Positions 1-8,666 of a stretch of DNA of 64,000 nucleotides are shown piece by piece. The number at the start of each line of letters is the position of its first letter. The stretch's first letter is position 1. The stretch covers positions 62,001 through 126,000 of the forward strand of contig NZ_LT615367.1 in NCBI RefSeq assembly GCF_900095885.1, read 5' to 3'. The position numbers were made by a program, and so were the translations under genes. Under the pieces are notes generated by a model. That model worked only from the letters and a program-made list of their open reading frames with translations, did no database searches and was not told where the DNA came from. Origin of the DNA: Dickeya aquatica. Its GTDB lineage: Bacteria; Pseudomonadota; Gammaproteobacteria; Enterobacterales; Enterobacteriaceae.

Positions 1-404
1 TCTACCGAGATGACCTCGCTGCGTAAGCGCAGTTTGACGTTGCCTGCATCGCATTCTTTCAGCAGCATATCGACGATTTGCTGGGCGGAGTCATCACAGA
101 ACAGCTGGCCGAGGGTTTTTTCGTGCCAGGCGATACCGTGGCGATTGACCAGACTGATGAAGTCCCACTGGGTATAGCGGGCGAGGGCGGATTTGCAAAA
201 ATGCGGGTTATGCGACAGGTAGGCCGCAGGCTCGGTGTGCAGGTTGGTGAAATTACAGCGCCCGCCGCCAGACATCAGGATTTTGCGGCCTGGTTTTTTG
301 CCGTTATCGACCAAGGCGACCCGGAGCCCTTGCTGGCCTGCCTGCGCGGCACAAAATAGCCCGGCGGCTCCGGCTCCGATTACGATAACGTCAAATTGTT
401 CCAC
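1..404 (-). CDS. yhiN: YhiN, HI0933-family NAD(P)/FAD flavoprotein (partial, N-terminal part)
   Basis: The gene runs off the left edge, so only about the first 134 residues are present. The reverse strand reads from a GTG start at 404 preceded by a GGGGAGAG ribosome binding site. The N-terminus shows the dinucleotide-binding signature VIVIGAGAAGLFCA at about residues 5-18, followed by GRKILMSGGGRCNFTN, the hallmark of the HI0933/YhiN flavoprotein family. The family is a predicted flavin-dependent oxidoreductase of unsettled substrate. The next gene on the other strand is pitA, as in E. coli, which supports the orthology. Confidence 0.9.
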   Translation of the reverse strand, partial: MEQFDVIVIGAGAAGLFCAAQAGQQGLRVALVDNGKKPGRKILMSGGGRCNFTNLHTEPAAYLSHNPHFCKSALARYTQWDFISLVNRHGIAWHEKTLGQLFCDDSAQQIVDMLLKECDAGNVKLRLRSEVISV

Positions 405-406
405 AT

Positions 407-820
407 CACTCTCCCCTGGGTGTTATCGCGCAATCACTCTTGCGATGCTATCAGTCACGTTGGCTATGTTATCAGCCATACAGGTATTTATGGTTATCTT
501 GCTGCCCACTGAGCGAACAGTACCGCAGCGGGCGGCCGATTATAGCCTGCTCATTCGGCAAGTGGCAGGTGGGACGTCGCCTCTTACTGGCGCGACCTGA
601 CGCTCTTTGCCGGATTCGGCGGTGGGTTTCGCGCAGGCGGTGGATTTATTAGAGAGTTCGCTGATTGAAAACAATAATGTGTTGATTTTCATTAACTAAA
701 TGGTTTTCCGGCGCTAAATTGGCGTAAATTAAGTCAAAAAAAAGTCATATTTTGCTTTTCCCGTTTCAGCTTGTCGCCGATAATGCGCCGCGTTCATGAC
801 CACTACATGGCCTAACACTT
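407..820. other. Intergenic region between yhiN and pitA
   Basis: About 410 bases without a convincing gene. It should hold the divergent promoters of yhiN and pitA. The pitA-proximal 150 bases are AT-rich. A short protein-like frame at about 601-699 ends in TAA but has no credible start. No operator could be assigned with confidence. Confidence 0.5.
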
Positions 821-2326
821 ATGCTACATTTATTTGCCGGGCTTGATTTCCACACCGGTCTGATGCTGGTACTTGCCCTGCTTTTCGTTCTGTTCTATGA
901 AGCCATTAATGGCTTTCACGATACCGCCAACGCGGTAGCCACCGTTATTTATACCCGTGCGATGCGTGCCCAACTGGCGGTTGTCATGGCGGGGGTATTT
1001 AATTTTCTCGGTGTGCTGCTGGGGGGCAGTGTCGCTTATGCCATCGTACACTTGTTGCCGACCGACCTGCTGCTGAATGTCAGTTCAGCTCACGGGCTGG
1101 CAATGGTGTTTTCCATGCTGCTGGCGGCAATTATCTGGAACCTGGGCACCTGGTATTTCGGCTTACCGGCTTCCAGTTCCCATACCTTGATTGGTTCGAT
1201 TATCGGTATTGGTCTTACCAATGCGCTGATGACCCATACCTCGGTGGTGGATGCGCTTAATCTGCCCAAAGTTATCAGTATTTTTCTCTCGCTGCTGGTG
1301 TCTCCTGTGGTTGGGATGATCATGGCCGGGCTGGCGGTGTATTTGCTGCGCCGTTACTGGAGCGGCAATAAAAAACGCCAGCGCGTGCACCTGACGCCTG
1401 CTGAACGTGAAAAGCAGGACGGCAAACGCAAGCCGCCTTTCTGGACACGTACTGCGCTGATCCTCTCGGCGGTGGGGGTGAGCTTCTCTCACGGCGCTAA
1501 CGACGGCCAGAAGGGAATTGGCCTCATCATGCTGGTGTTGATTGGTGTCGCGCCTGCCGGGTTTATGCTCAACATGAATGCTTCTGGCTATGATATTAGC
1601 CGCACGCGTGATGCCGTGGTCAATTTGCAGACATATTATCAATCCCATAGTGCTTCGCTGGCGCATGTGATTGATTTGTCTCAGCCGACCATTCCTGCCC
1701 CGGAAGCGGTGATCCCGTCTACCGGGAATAAGCCGGATTTCCACTGCGATACCTCACGCGCGATGATAGCGATCGACAGGGCCTTGGTGTTGTTAAACAA
1801 CGTTAAACACTATGAGGAACTGCCCGCGGACGATCGCGCCCGGGCTCGCCGGTTGCTGATGTGCATTTCCGATACGCTGGATAAAGTGGCGAAGCTGCCA
1901 GAAACGTCGGCAGATGACAAACGCCTGCTGAATAACTTGCGCAGCGATCTGCTCTATACCGTGGAGTACGCGCCGATTTGGATTATTGTGGCGGTGGCGC
2001 TGGCGTTATCACTGGGCACCATGGTCGGCTGGAAACGCGTTGCCGTGACTATCGGTGAGAAAATTGGCAAAAAGGGCATGACATACGCCCAGGGTGTATC
2101 GGCGCAGATGACCGCGGCGGTATCGATTGGTATTGCCAGTTATACCGGTATGCCGGTTTCCACCACCCATGTGCTTTCCTCTGCGGTGGCGGGCACCATG
2201 ATTGTTGATGGCGGCGGCGTGCAGAGTAAGACGGTGAAAAGCATTCTGCTGGCCTGGGTGTTTACCCTGCCGGTATCGATGCTGATGTCGGGGATTCTCT
2301 ATTGGCTGGCGCTGAAACTGGTTTAA
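821..2326 (+). CDS. pitA: PitA low-affinity inorganic phosphate transporter
   Basis: 501-residue integral membrane protein that imports neutral metal-phosphate complexes with protons. It matches E. coli PitA (499 residues) almost end to end. The N-terminal half carries the PiT signature [15 protein letters not shown] (about residues 30-45). The C-terminal half carries the paired motif [16 protein letters not shown] (about 224-239) and the later [13 protein letters not shown] repeat. A central cytoplasmic loop (about 260-380) is charged and variable, as in the family. The ATG at 821 aligns with the E. coli start although its ribosome binding site is weak. A strong terminator follows directly, so it is probably a single-gene transcript. 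Confidence 0.96.
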   Translation: MLHLFAGLDFHTGLMLVLALLFVLFYEAINGFHDTANAVATVIYTRAMRAQLAVVMAGVFNFLGVLLGGSVAYAIVHLLPTDLLLNVSSAHGLAMVFSMLLAAIIWNLGTWYFGLPASSSHTLIGSIIGIGLTNALMTHTSVVDALNLPKVISIFLSLLVSPVVGMIMAGLAVYLLRRYWSGNKKRQRVHLTPAEREKQDGKRKPPFWTRTALILSAVGVSFSHGANDGQKGIGLIMLVLIGVAPAGFMLNMNASGYDISRTRDAVVNLQTYYQSHSASLAHVIDLSQPTIPAPEAVIPSTGNKPDFHCDTSRAMIAIDRALVLLNNVKHYEELPADDRARARRLLMCISDTLDKVAKLPETSADDKRLLNNLRSDLLYTVEYAPIWIIVAVALALSLGTMVGWKRVAVTIGEKIGKKGMTYAQGVSAQMTAAVSIGIASYTGMPVSTTHVLSSAVAGTMIVDGGGVQSKTVKSILLAWVFTLPVSMLMSGILYWLALKLV

Positions 2327-2348
2327 CGGTTTTCGCGTGAGTCTCGTG

Positions 2349-2376
2349 AAAAAGCGACCGTGAGGTCGCTTTTTTT
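2349..2376 (+). terminator. Rho-independent terminator of pitA
   Basis: GCGACC/GGTCGC stem with a GTGA loop, A-tract on the left arm and seven T on the right, starting 23 bases after the pitA stop. The A/T flanks would also let it work for the converging uspB transcript. Confidence 0.9.
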
Positions 2377-2465
2377 ATGTCTGGCCCTTTCCCCTCAACC
2401 TTAACGGGGAAGCATTACCATCATGACCCGCACCGGGTGGGACAACCCTGTGTTGTCGCCCGTAT

Positions 2466-2801
2466 TCAATGCCAGATGGTTAACGCAATGAGGCTGATAA
2501 CCACCAGGCCGCATAACGCTGAGGTTAAAATAAACTGACCGCGTACCCGCGCGCAGCGGCGGATAAAGGCCGGGTCATGGTGGTCAAGGTAACGTTGTGC
2601 GTAGATATAGCGCACCAGCCGCAACTGCTTGCTGGGCTGACCGTGTGAGGTGAAAAACCCCCCGCCATCCACATACTGATAGAGCAGTGGATCACAGTCT
2701 CTTAATATCAGCAACAGCACACGCAGTGAGGAGTAATATCGCGCCATATTGATTACACAGACAACACATAAAGCCCAGAAAAGCGCAATTGTACTTATCA
2801 T
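2466..2801 (-). CDS. uspB: UspB universal stress protein B
   Basis: 111-residue inner-membrane protein, the same length as E. coli UspB, with a near-identical central stretch ([20 protein letters not shown]). Two hydrophobic segments flank a basic region: one at the N-terminus ([18 protein letters not shown]) and one at the C-terminus ([18 protein letters not shown]). I chose the second of two adjacent ATGs, which reproduces the known N-terminus MIST; the first ATG is 3 bases upstream. In E. coli uspB is needed for ethanol tolerance in stationary phase and depends on RpoS. It lies divergent from uspA, as in E. coli. Confidence 0.94.
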   Translation of the reverse strand: MISTIALFWALCVVCVINMARYYSSLRVLLLILRDCDPLLYQYVDGGGFFTSHGQPSKQLRLVRYIYAQRYLDHHDPAFIRRCARVRGQFILTSALCGLVVISLIALTIWH

Positions 2802-2804
2802 CAT

Positions 2805-3361
2805 GCTCCCCTCCCGGATTATGACCCATCAGATGGTTTCATGTGTCGGCTTTTGCTAACACCCTATCTGTGGGGGGTTATGCCACAGGTTATTGATGCG
2901 ATGGGCAGCCAGCCTGGCGAGTCGCCCTATTTTTGCGTTACCTCTTTTCCCTGCCTGGAGGTGGGTTTATTGCCCCCTTCAATTTCATTGTAGAAGAGCC
3001 AGGCGTTTTTTTTCCACCCCCCTGCACACGCTTCATAAAAATGCTAAACATCACGATTTCTTTTGAAGCGACATCGGTTTTACCGGGGGAGTGCAATGAA
3101 CTTTCCAGCGACACGGCTACACTGTAAAGCACGGTCGGGATGTTGCGCCTCTATGAACCTTATCGGCGTAATTGGCGAGGGCTTCAGGGGCACCGGCCGC
3201 CTGCCTTCGCACAACCGTTACAAAATATGTAGCGTTGTGATCTGCTGAACATAACCCCGCAAAGTGCGGGTGCTATGCTTAATTCATCGCTACAGATTAT
3301 CGAACTGGCAGGAGACATAATCTGCTTACCCATCAGGTAGTCATTAAGGAAGGAGCTTATC
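2805..3361. other. uspB-uspA divergent intergenic region
   Basis: 557 bases with the divergent promoters of the two stress genes. Structure seen: a nested hairpin at 2903-2927 followed by TATTTTT, and a wider CCTGG...CCAGG pairing at about 2955-3008 followed by eight T at about 3009. Neither sits at the end of a known gene. The uspA-proximal part ends in a GGAAGGAG ribosome binding site. No open reading frame here is convincing. Confidence 0.5.
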
Positions 3362-3796
3362 ATGGCTTATAAACACATCCTTATCGCGGTTGATCTGTCA
3401 CCGGAAAGTAAAGTGTTAGTGGAAAAAGCGGTATCGATGGCGCGCCCCTATGATGCCAAGGTTTCTTTGATCCATGTTGACGTGAATTACTCCGATCTTT
3501 ATACCGGGCTTATTGATGTCAATCTGGGTGATATGCAGCAGCGGATTTCCGAAGAAACCCAGAATGCATTGAAAACCCTTGCCGATAATGCGGGTTATCC
3601 GATTACTCAAACCCTGAGCGGTAGCGGTGATTTAGGGCAAGTGCTGGTGGATGCTATCCGCAAATATGAAGTTGATTTGGTGCTGTGCGGTCATCATCAG
3701 GACTTCTGGAGCAAGTTGATGTCCTCTGCTCGTCAGCTTATCAACACCGTACACATCGATATGCTGATTGTGCCACTGCGCGATGAAGAGGAATAA
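3362..3796 (+). CDS. uspA: UspA universal stress protein A
   Basis: 144-residue cytoplasmic stress protein (E. coli UspA is 144). The Usp fold begins with [17 protein letters not shown] and ends with a typical [12 protein letters not shown] strand. It lacks the ATP-binding GxxGxxxxxxxxxG(S/T) pattern of the UspFG class, as expected of UspA. It is phosphorylated and induced on growth arrest in E. coli. It has a strong GGAAGGAG ribosome binding site. A perfect stem-loop follows within 50 bases. Confidence 0.96.
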   Translation: MAYKHILIAVDLSPESKVLVEKAVSMARPYDAKVSLIHVDVNYSDLYTGLIDVNLGDMQQRISEETQNALKTLADNAGYPITQTLSGSGDLGQVLVDAIRKYEVDLVLCGHHQDFWSKLMSSARQLINTVHIDMLIVPLRDEEE

Positions 3797-3845
3797 GCCG
3801 TACAACGCAGGGTAACGGGCTAAAAAGCATCAGAAGTCAGAGACA

Positions 3846-3872
3846 AGAGGCATAGCCATTGGCTATGCCTCT
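3846..3872 (+). terminator. Hairpin between uspA and the convergent MCP gene
   Basis: Perfect 12-bp stem AGAGGCATAGCC/GGCTATGCCTCT with a 3-base loop ATT. Only three T follow, so it is a moderate terminator that could act in both directions for the converging genes. Confidence 0.7.
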
Positions 3873-3875
3873 TTA

Positions 3876-3911
3876 CATGGACACCGGAATTTTTGCATGG
3901 ACACCGGAATT
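3876..3911. repeat. Tandem 16-bp direct repeat at the 3' end of the MCP gene
   Basis: CATGGACACCGGAATT occurs twice, at 3876-3891 and 3896-3911, period 20. The second copy contains the TAA stop codon of the chemoreceptor gene. Origin unknown. Confidence 0.85.
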
Positions 3912-5919
3912 AGTGCACCCGGAACACCTGTACCAATTCGGCCAACTGCCGCGCCTGCTCCTCAAGTGAGGCGGCCGCTGCGGTTGCCTGCTGAACCAGC
4001 GCGGCGTTTTGTTGAGTGACGCCATCCATTTCATGCACTGCCTGCGTCACCTGGCTGATGCCCTTGGATTGTTCATCCGAGGCGGCGACGATTTCGCTCA
4101 TGATGTCGTTAACCGATGTGACCGCCGATAACATATCGCGCATGGTTTTACCGGCATTTTCCACCATGCTGACCCCCTGGCCTACGCGTTCGGCGGATTC
4201 GCCTATCAGGGCGGTGATGTCTTTGACCGCGTTGGCGCTGCGCTGCGCCAGGCTACGCACTTCTCCGGCGACGACGGCAAAACCGCGCCCCTGTTCGCCT
4301 GCGCGCGCCGCTTCAACCGCTGCGTTGAGCGCCAGAATATTGGTCTGAAATGCGATACTGCTGATGATGCTGGTTATCTCGCTGATCTTCTTTGAGCTGT
4401 CATCAATACTGCTCATGACGTTCACAACCTGACTGACGATTTCGTCACCGCGCTGGGCAATATGCGCGGCATTTTGCGTCAGACGGGTGGCGCTGTGCGC
4501 GTTATCCGCGTTCTGTTTCACCGTGGCGGTTATCTGCTCCATGCTGGCCGCCGTCTCTTCCAGCGCAGAGGCCTGTTGCTCGGTGCGGGAGGCTAAATCG
4601 ACATTGCCTGCCGAGATTTCAGCCGCGCCATGGCTAACGGACTCACTGGTGCTCATGAGTTGCTCAACAATACTGCGTAGCTGCTGTTGCATCTCGGACA
4701 TGGCGTAGAAGATGCTATGGGTGTCGCCCGGCGGCACGACAATGTGCTGCGTTAAATCACCCTGTGCGACCGCCAGCGCGATTTTTGCCGCTGCGATGGG
4801 CTCACCGCCGACCGGTCGCAGCACTTTACGGGTAAAAATCAGAGCAATAACCCCGGATACCACCAAAATGCTGATAAGCGTCATGATAATGCCGATATAA
4901 CGCAGCCTGACCAGCGGAGCGAGGATGACCTCTTGCGGCACCGTGACGCCCAGCATCCACGGCGTGCCGGTATTGCCGATGCTAATCGGCAGGTAGGCAT
5001 TCATCATCTCTTTTTGGGTGAACGAACTCATTCGCGTGGAAGTAAACGGCGTACCTGACTGAATGCTCTCCAGCAGTTTGGGGTCGCCTTCCAGTTTTTT
5101 GGTAATGCGTCCGGCGTCGGGGTGGGCGATGTAATTACCGCTGGCAGAAAACATCATGGCATAACCGGCACCACCGAACGGTTTGATCTCATTGACCATT
5201 TTTTGCAGCGTCGCCAGCGAAAAGTCGGCGGTGACGGAGCCATAGAATTTACCGTCAATCATGATTGGCACGGCAATCGACGTCAGCAGCACATCGACCC
5301 CGTTATAGGGATAGCTGTAGGGCTCAAGAATCACCTCTTTTTGCAGCTTGCGAGGCAACAGGTAGTAATCACCGCTACCGGGTGTTTCGTAATCGGTCAG
5401 GTTATGCAGGGCGACCTGGCCATTGTTATCGCGATCGACATAGCGCACGAAGCGGCCTTTCGGGTCTTGCTCTGGCAGGCTGGCGAACTGTGCGTCTTTG
5501 CCGTCAAATGTATTGGGCTCAAAAGCCAGTGACATGGAGAGAAGCTCCGGGTGACTTTTGAGCGCATTCTTCAGGATTTGCTCTGCGGTGGCGCGATCCG
5601 GCGTGCCGGATTCCCGCAGGCTGATAACGCTTTGCGCCAGACTGCGGGCGGCTAACAGCGCGGTGTCAATGCGGTTTTGCACAGAATAGGTGCTGGCTGT
5701 CGCCGTTTGCTCCAGGATATCTTGTACGCTGGCTTTATGTTGCTGACCGGATTGCCACAGTAAAAAACCAATCGTAATAGCAAACCCCAGAGTGATGATG
5801 AGGACGGTGGTGACGAGCACCAGCGCCCGTGTAGACAGGGCGTTTTTCCCTGCTGGTTTGTCAAGGGTACTGACGGATGCAATCTCAGAGGATGTATAGG
5901 AAACCAATGGGTTAGGCAT
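3910..5919 (-). CDS. Methyl-accepting chemotaxis protein
   Basis: 669-residue chemoreceptor. A cytoplasmic tail (1-30) is followed by a membrane segment (about 31-55), then a large periplasmic ligand domain of about 280 residues that looks like a double Cache domain. A second membrane segment comes next ([21 protein letters not shown]), then HAMP and a methyl-accepting signalling domain. The signalling tip [20 protein letters not shown] is intact. The C-terminus ends in VFRVH without the NWETF-type pentapeptide that tethers CheR/CheB. The ligand cannot be told from sequence. Start ATG 5919 has a GGAGCG ribosome binding site. It is monocistronic and convergent with uspA. Confidence 0.93.
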   Translation of the reverse strand: MPNPLVSYTSSEIASVSTLDKPAGKNALSTRALVLVTTVLIITLGFAITIGFLLWQSGQQHKASVQDILEQTATASTYSVQNRIDTALLAARSLAQSVISLRESGTPDRATAEQILKNALKSHPELLSMSLAFEPNTFDGKDAQFASLPEQDPKGRFVRYVDRDNNGQVALHNLTDYETPGSGDYYLLPRKLQKEVILEPYSYPYNGVDVLLTSIAVPIMIDGKFYGSVTADFSLATLQKMVNEIKPFGGAGYAMMFSASGNYIAHPDAGRITKKLEGDPKLLESIQSGTPFTSTRMSSFTQKEMMNAYLPISIGNTGTPWMLGVTVPQEVILAPLVRLRYIGIIMTLISILVVSGVIALIFTRKVLRPVGGEPIAAAKIALAVAQGDLTQHIVVPPGDTHSIFYAMSEMQQQLRSIVEQLMSTSESVSHGAAEISAGNVDLASRTEQQASALEETAASMEQITATVKQNADNAHSATRLTQNAAHIAQRGDEIVSQVVNVMSSIDDSSKKISEITSIISSIAFQTNILALNAAVEAARAGEQGRGFAVVAGEVRSLAQRSANAVKDITALIGESAERVGQGVSMVENAGKTMRDMLSAVTSVNDIMSEIVAASDEQSKGISQVTQAVHEMDGVTQQNAALVQQATAAAASLEEQARQLAELVQVFRVH

Positions 5920-6024
5920 AGCAGCGCTCCACTGTACAACTTCATTAATGAATTAAATAAAAATAACAGCGGTAGTAAATACAGCCAGATACAGACGGTT
6001 ATTTTTTTACTGTATTCAAAATTA

Positions 6025-6051
6025 CCATCGACCGTAGCGTAAGTTTCTTTA
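6025..6051 (-). promoter_or_regulatory. Candidate sigma-28 (FliA) promoter for the MCP gene
   Basis: On the reverse strand TAAA, exactly 15 bases, then GTCGATGG, against the flagellar consensus TAAA-N15-GCCGATAA. The CGAT core is kept, but three of the eight -10 positions differ. It lies about 105 bases upstream of the chemoreceptor start, a usual place for such genes. Confidence 0.4.
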
Positions 6052-6145
6052 ATCACATGCAGATGACACGTCAGTGGATTTTCTGGTTTTATGCGGTTTA
6101 ATCGCGTTAGGATAGCCGCGTTTAGTCAGATCATTGGGGAATTTC

Positions 6146-6961
6146 ATGGCGATAAAATTGATTGCGATTGATATGGATGGCACGTTACTGACGCCGGAGA
6201 ATCGCATTTCACCGGCGGTCAAACAGGCGGTGGCTGCCGCGCGTGAGAAAGGCGTTTATGTCGCATTAGCCACGGGGCGACCGTTTATCGGCGTTGAGCG
6301 TTACCTGCGCGAACTCCAGTTACAGCACGAAGGGCATTATTGCATTACAAACAACGGCGCACTGGTTCAGCGCACCAGTGATGGCGAGTGCGTGGCGCAA
6401 ACCACATTGAGTTTTGATGATTATCGTTACTTTGAGGCGTTATCGCGCGAGTTGGGTGTGCATCTGCATGCGCTTGATTTCAACTATCTGTATACCGCCA
6501 ATAAAGATATCAGTGCCTATACCGTGCATGAGGCGCATTTGACCGGAATGCCGCTTAAATACCGCACGGTTGAGGAAATGGATAGTCAACTTCGTTTCCC
6601 AAAAGTGATGATGATAGATGAACCGCAGCGCCTGGATGCGGCGATTGCCGGTATTCCGCAGGCGGATTTCTCACGTTATACCATCATGAAAAGCGCGCCT
6701 TTTTATCTGGAAATTCTGGATAAGCGCGTCAATAAGGGCGAAGGGGTAAAAATGTTGGCGCAGCACCTTGGCCTTGAGCGCGATGAAGTGATGGCGTTGG
6801 GCGATCAGGAAAATGATTTGGCGATGATCGAATTTGCCGGGCTGGGTGTGGCGATGGGTAACGCGATTGAATCTGTTAAAGCCATCAGCCAGTTTGTCAC
6901 CCGTGATAACAGCGAGGACGGCGTCGCCTACGCGATAGAGAAGTTTGTGTTGAACGTTTGA
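6146..6961 (+). CDS. yidA: YidA HAD-superfamily sugar phosphatase
   Basis: 271-residue cytosolic phosphatase of the HAD class IIB (Cof) type, closely matching E. coli YidA (270 residues). Motif I is IAIDMDGTLL (about 5-14) with the catalytic aspartates. Motif III is K in NKGEGVKML (about 197). Motif IV is GDQENDLAMIE (about 218). The start at 6146 has GGGGA upstream and gives the conserved N-terminus MAIKLIAIDMDG; a longer in-frame start exists 12 bases earlier. E. coli YidA hydrolyses several sugar phosphates. It converges on uxuA. Confidence 0.95.
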   Translation: MAIKLIAIDMDGTLLTPENRISPAVKQAVAAAREKGVYVALATGRPFIGVERYLRELQLQHEGHYCITNNGALVQRTSDGECVAQTTLSFDDYRYFEALSRELGVHLHALDFNYLYTANKDISAYTVHEAHLTGMPLKYRTVEEMDSQLRFPKVMMIDEPQRLDAAIAGIPQADFSRYTIMKSAPFYLEILDKRVNKGEGVKMLAQHLGLERDEVMALGDQENDLAMIEFAGLGVAMGNAIESVKAISQFVTRDNSEDGVAYAIEKFVLNV

Positions 6962-6983
6962 CCAGCGGAGGCCAAACGTTCAA
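6950..6983. terminator. Hairpin at the yidA-uxuA convergent junction
   Basis: 11-bp perfect stem TTGAACGTTTG/CAAACGTTCAA with a 12-base loop. The left arm includes the yidA stop codon. No T-tract on either side, so termination is only presumed. Confidence 0.55.
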
Positions 6984-6995
6984 GTGGGCGGTGGC

Positions 6996-8180
6996 TCAGT
7001 CGTTAAAAAACGTCTGTTTGATGGCAAGCTCCACGCCGCGCACTTCAGCCAGCCCTTTTAACCGACCAATGGCCGAGTAACCCGGGTTGGTCTTTTTCTT
7101 CAGGTCATCAAGCATCTGGTGGCCATGGTCGGGGCGCATCGGAATGGCACGGTTATTGCCCTGCTGACGGCGACGATGCTCTTCGGCCAGAATCGCTTTG
7201 ACCACTTTTACCATGTCCACATCGCCATTCAGATGGGCGGCTTCGTGGAAACTTTTCGGGTTAGCTTCGCGACAAGTCGCGCGCAGATGGGTGAAGTGAA
7301 TACGATCGGCAAAGGTTTCAATCATTTTCACCAGGTCGTTATCCGCCCGCACACCGTAAGAGCCGGTACACATGGTAAAGCCGTTATGGATGCTGTCTAC
7401 GGTCTCTTTTAACCACTGCATATCTTCAAGGGTGGAGACGATACGCGGCAGGCCAAGAATCGGGCGCGGCGGGTCATCCGGGTGAACCGCCAGCACGATG
7501 CCGGCCTCTTCTGCCACCGGCACAATGGCGCGCAGGAATTCCGCCATGTGTTCGCGCAGTGTGGCCTTGTCGATGCCATCGTACTGCGCTAACTGGGCGC
7601 GGAATTGCTCGACGGTGTACCCCTCTTCAGCGCCGGGTAAGCCTGCAATGATGTTGCGCGTCAGTTTCTCTTTTTCAGCCTCCGTCATGGCGGCAAAACA
7701 CGCGGCTGCCTGACGCTGTTCATCATCACTGTATTCGCTCAGTGCGCCGGGGCGTTGCAGAATGTGCAGCTCAAAAGCGGCAAACGCGATGTAATCAAAA
7801 CGCAGGGCGCGTGAGCCGTCGGGCAGCGGATATTCCAGATCGGTACGCGTCCAGTCCAGTACCGGCATGAAGTTGTAGCACACGGTATCAATACCGCAGG
7901 TGCCGAGATTGCGCAGAGATTGCTGATAGTTAGCAATATAACGGCGGTAATCACCGGTCTGGGTTTTAATGGATTCGTGCACCGGCACGCTTTCCACGAC
8001 CGACCAGACTAGCCCTTTCTCTGCCAGCAACGCCTGGCGCTGCTTAATCTCTTCGATGCTCCATACCTCACCGTTCGGGATATGGTGCAGGGCGGTGACA
8101 ATACCGGTTGCGCCTGCCTGGCGCGCGTCATCCAGTGAAACTGGATCATTAGGGCCATACCAGCGCCAGGTGTGTTCCAT
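6996..8180 (-). CDS. uxuA: Mannonate dehydratase UxuA
   Basis: 394-residue enzyme that dehydrates D-mannonate to 2-keto-3-deoxygluconate in glucuronate catabolism; KdgK, also in this window, acts on its product. Same length as E. coli UxuA and very similar throughout, e.g. [16 protein letters not shown] at the start, [37 protein letters not shown] and the C-terminal [20 protein letters not shown]. The ATG at 8180 gives the conserved N-terminus; upstream in-frame sequence is not family-like. It stands alone (no uxuB beside it). A CRP-like site lies about 145 bases upstream. Confidence 0.97.
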   Translation of the reverse strand: MEHTWRWYGPNDPVSLDDARQAGATGIVTALHHIPNGEVWSIEEIKQRQALLAEKGLVWSVVESVPVHESIKTQTGDYRRYIANYQQSLRNLGTCGIDTVCYNFMPVLDWTRTDLEYPLPDGSRALRFDYIAFAAFELHILQRPGALSEYSDDEQRQAAACFAAMTEAEKEKLTRNIIAGLPGAEEGYTVEQFRAQLAQYDGIDKATLREHMAEFLRAIVPVAEEAGIVLAVHPDDPPRPILGLPRIVSTLEDMQWLKETVDSIHNGFTMCTGSYGVRADNDLVKMIETFADRIHFTHLRATCREANPKSFHEAAHLNGDVDMVKVVKAILAEEHRRRQQGNNRAIPMRPDHGHQMLDDLKKKTNPGYSAIGRLKGLAEVRGVELAIKQTFFND

Positions 8181-8322
8181 AGCGTCGCTCCTTAAAGCGG
8201 TTGCGTAAGTGAAAACCACGACATTAAAACGACAGAGTGAGGGACACACGTCAGTATGCCCTCATGGTCTGGTGGTCAGGCCACCAGACCGCATAACTAT
8301 TCACTACCTGTAGCTAATTTTC

Positions 8323-8338
8323 TGTGATCTGAATCACT
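8323..8338. promoter_or_regulatory. CRP-binding site upstream of uxuA
   Basis: TGTGA-N6-TCACT, one base from the ideal TGTGA-N6-TCACA. It is centred about 150 bases before the uxuA start codon. Hexuronate genes are cAMP-CRP dependent in enterobacteria, which fits. The divergent glutamine-synthetase-like gene starts about 330 bases away, so uxuA is the likelier target. Confidence 0.7.
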
Positions 8339-8410
8339 AATTGAGGGTGGTACATGAACGGGGCAACACATTACCAGTATGAATCGGGCGGCTTGGCGGG
8401 GTTATCACGC

Positions 8411-8545
8411 TCAGTACCATGACCCCTTGCCCACCTGATGGGCGCTGCCCATCGCGGCATTCGCGGTGGAGGCCGCAGAGTGCGCTTGATACTGATTATA
8501 GGCCGTGTCTTTGAATACGAGGGCCTGAGTGGTATGGAAGTGCAG
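8411..8545 (-). pseudogene. Possible coding remnant, C-terminal fragment
   Basis: 44 in-frame codons between two stops on the reverse strand, reading like a protein tail (includes DTAYNQYQAHSAAS and ends HQVGKGSWY). There is no start codon. It is GC-rich while the flanking 100 bases are AT-rich. I do not recognise the family, and chance cannot be excluded at this length. Confidence 0.25.
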
Positions 8546-8666
8546 TTATTTTTATATATGATTTTTTTACTCGATGAGGTGTGATTTTTATATTTGATTT
8601 GTATCAATCAGAAATAGAGTTCTTATAATCTTACCTGTCGCCGTCAGGCATTCTTGAAAGAATATT

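Noticed and set aside
601..699. Protein-like frame upstream of pitA
   Set aside because: About 32 codons, no start codon, ends in AT-rich promoter DNA; cannot be told from chance.
8200..8226. KdgR-like half site upstream of uxuA (reverse GGTTTTCACTT)
   Set aside because: Only one arm resembles the consensus; far weaker than the kdgK operator.
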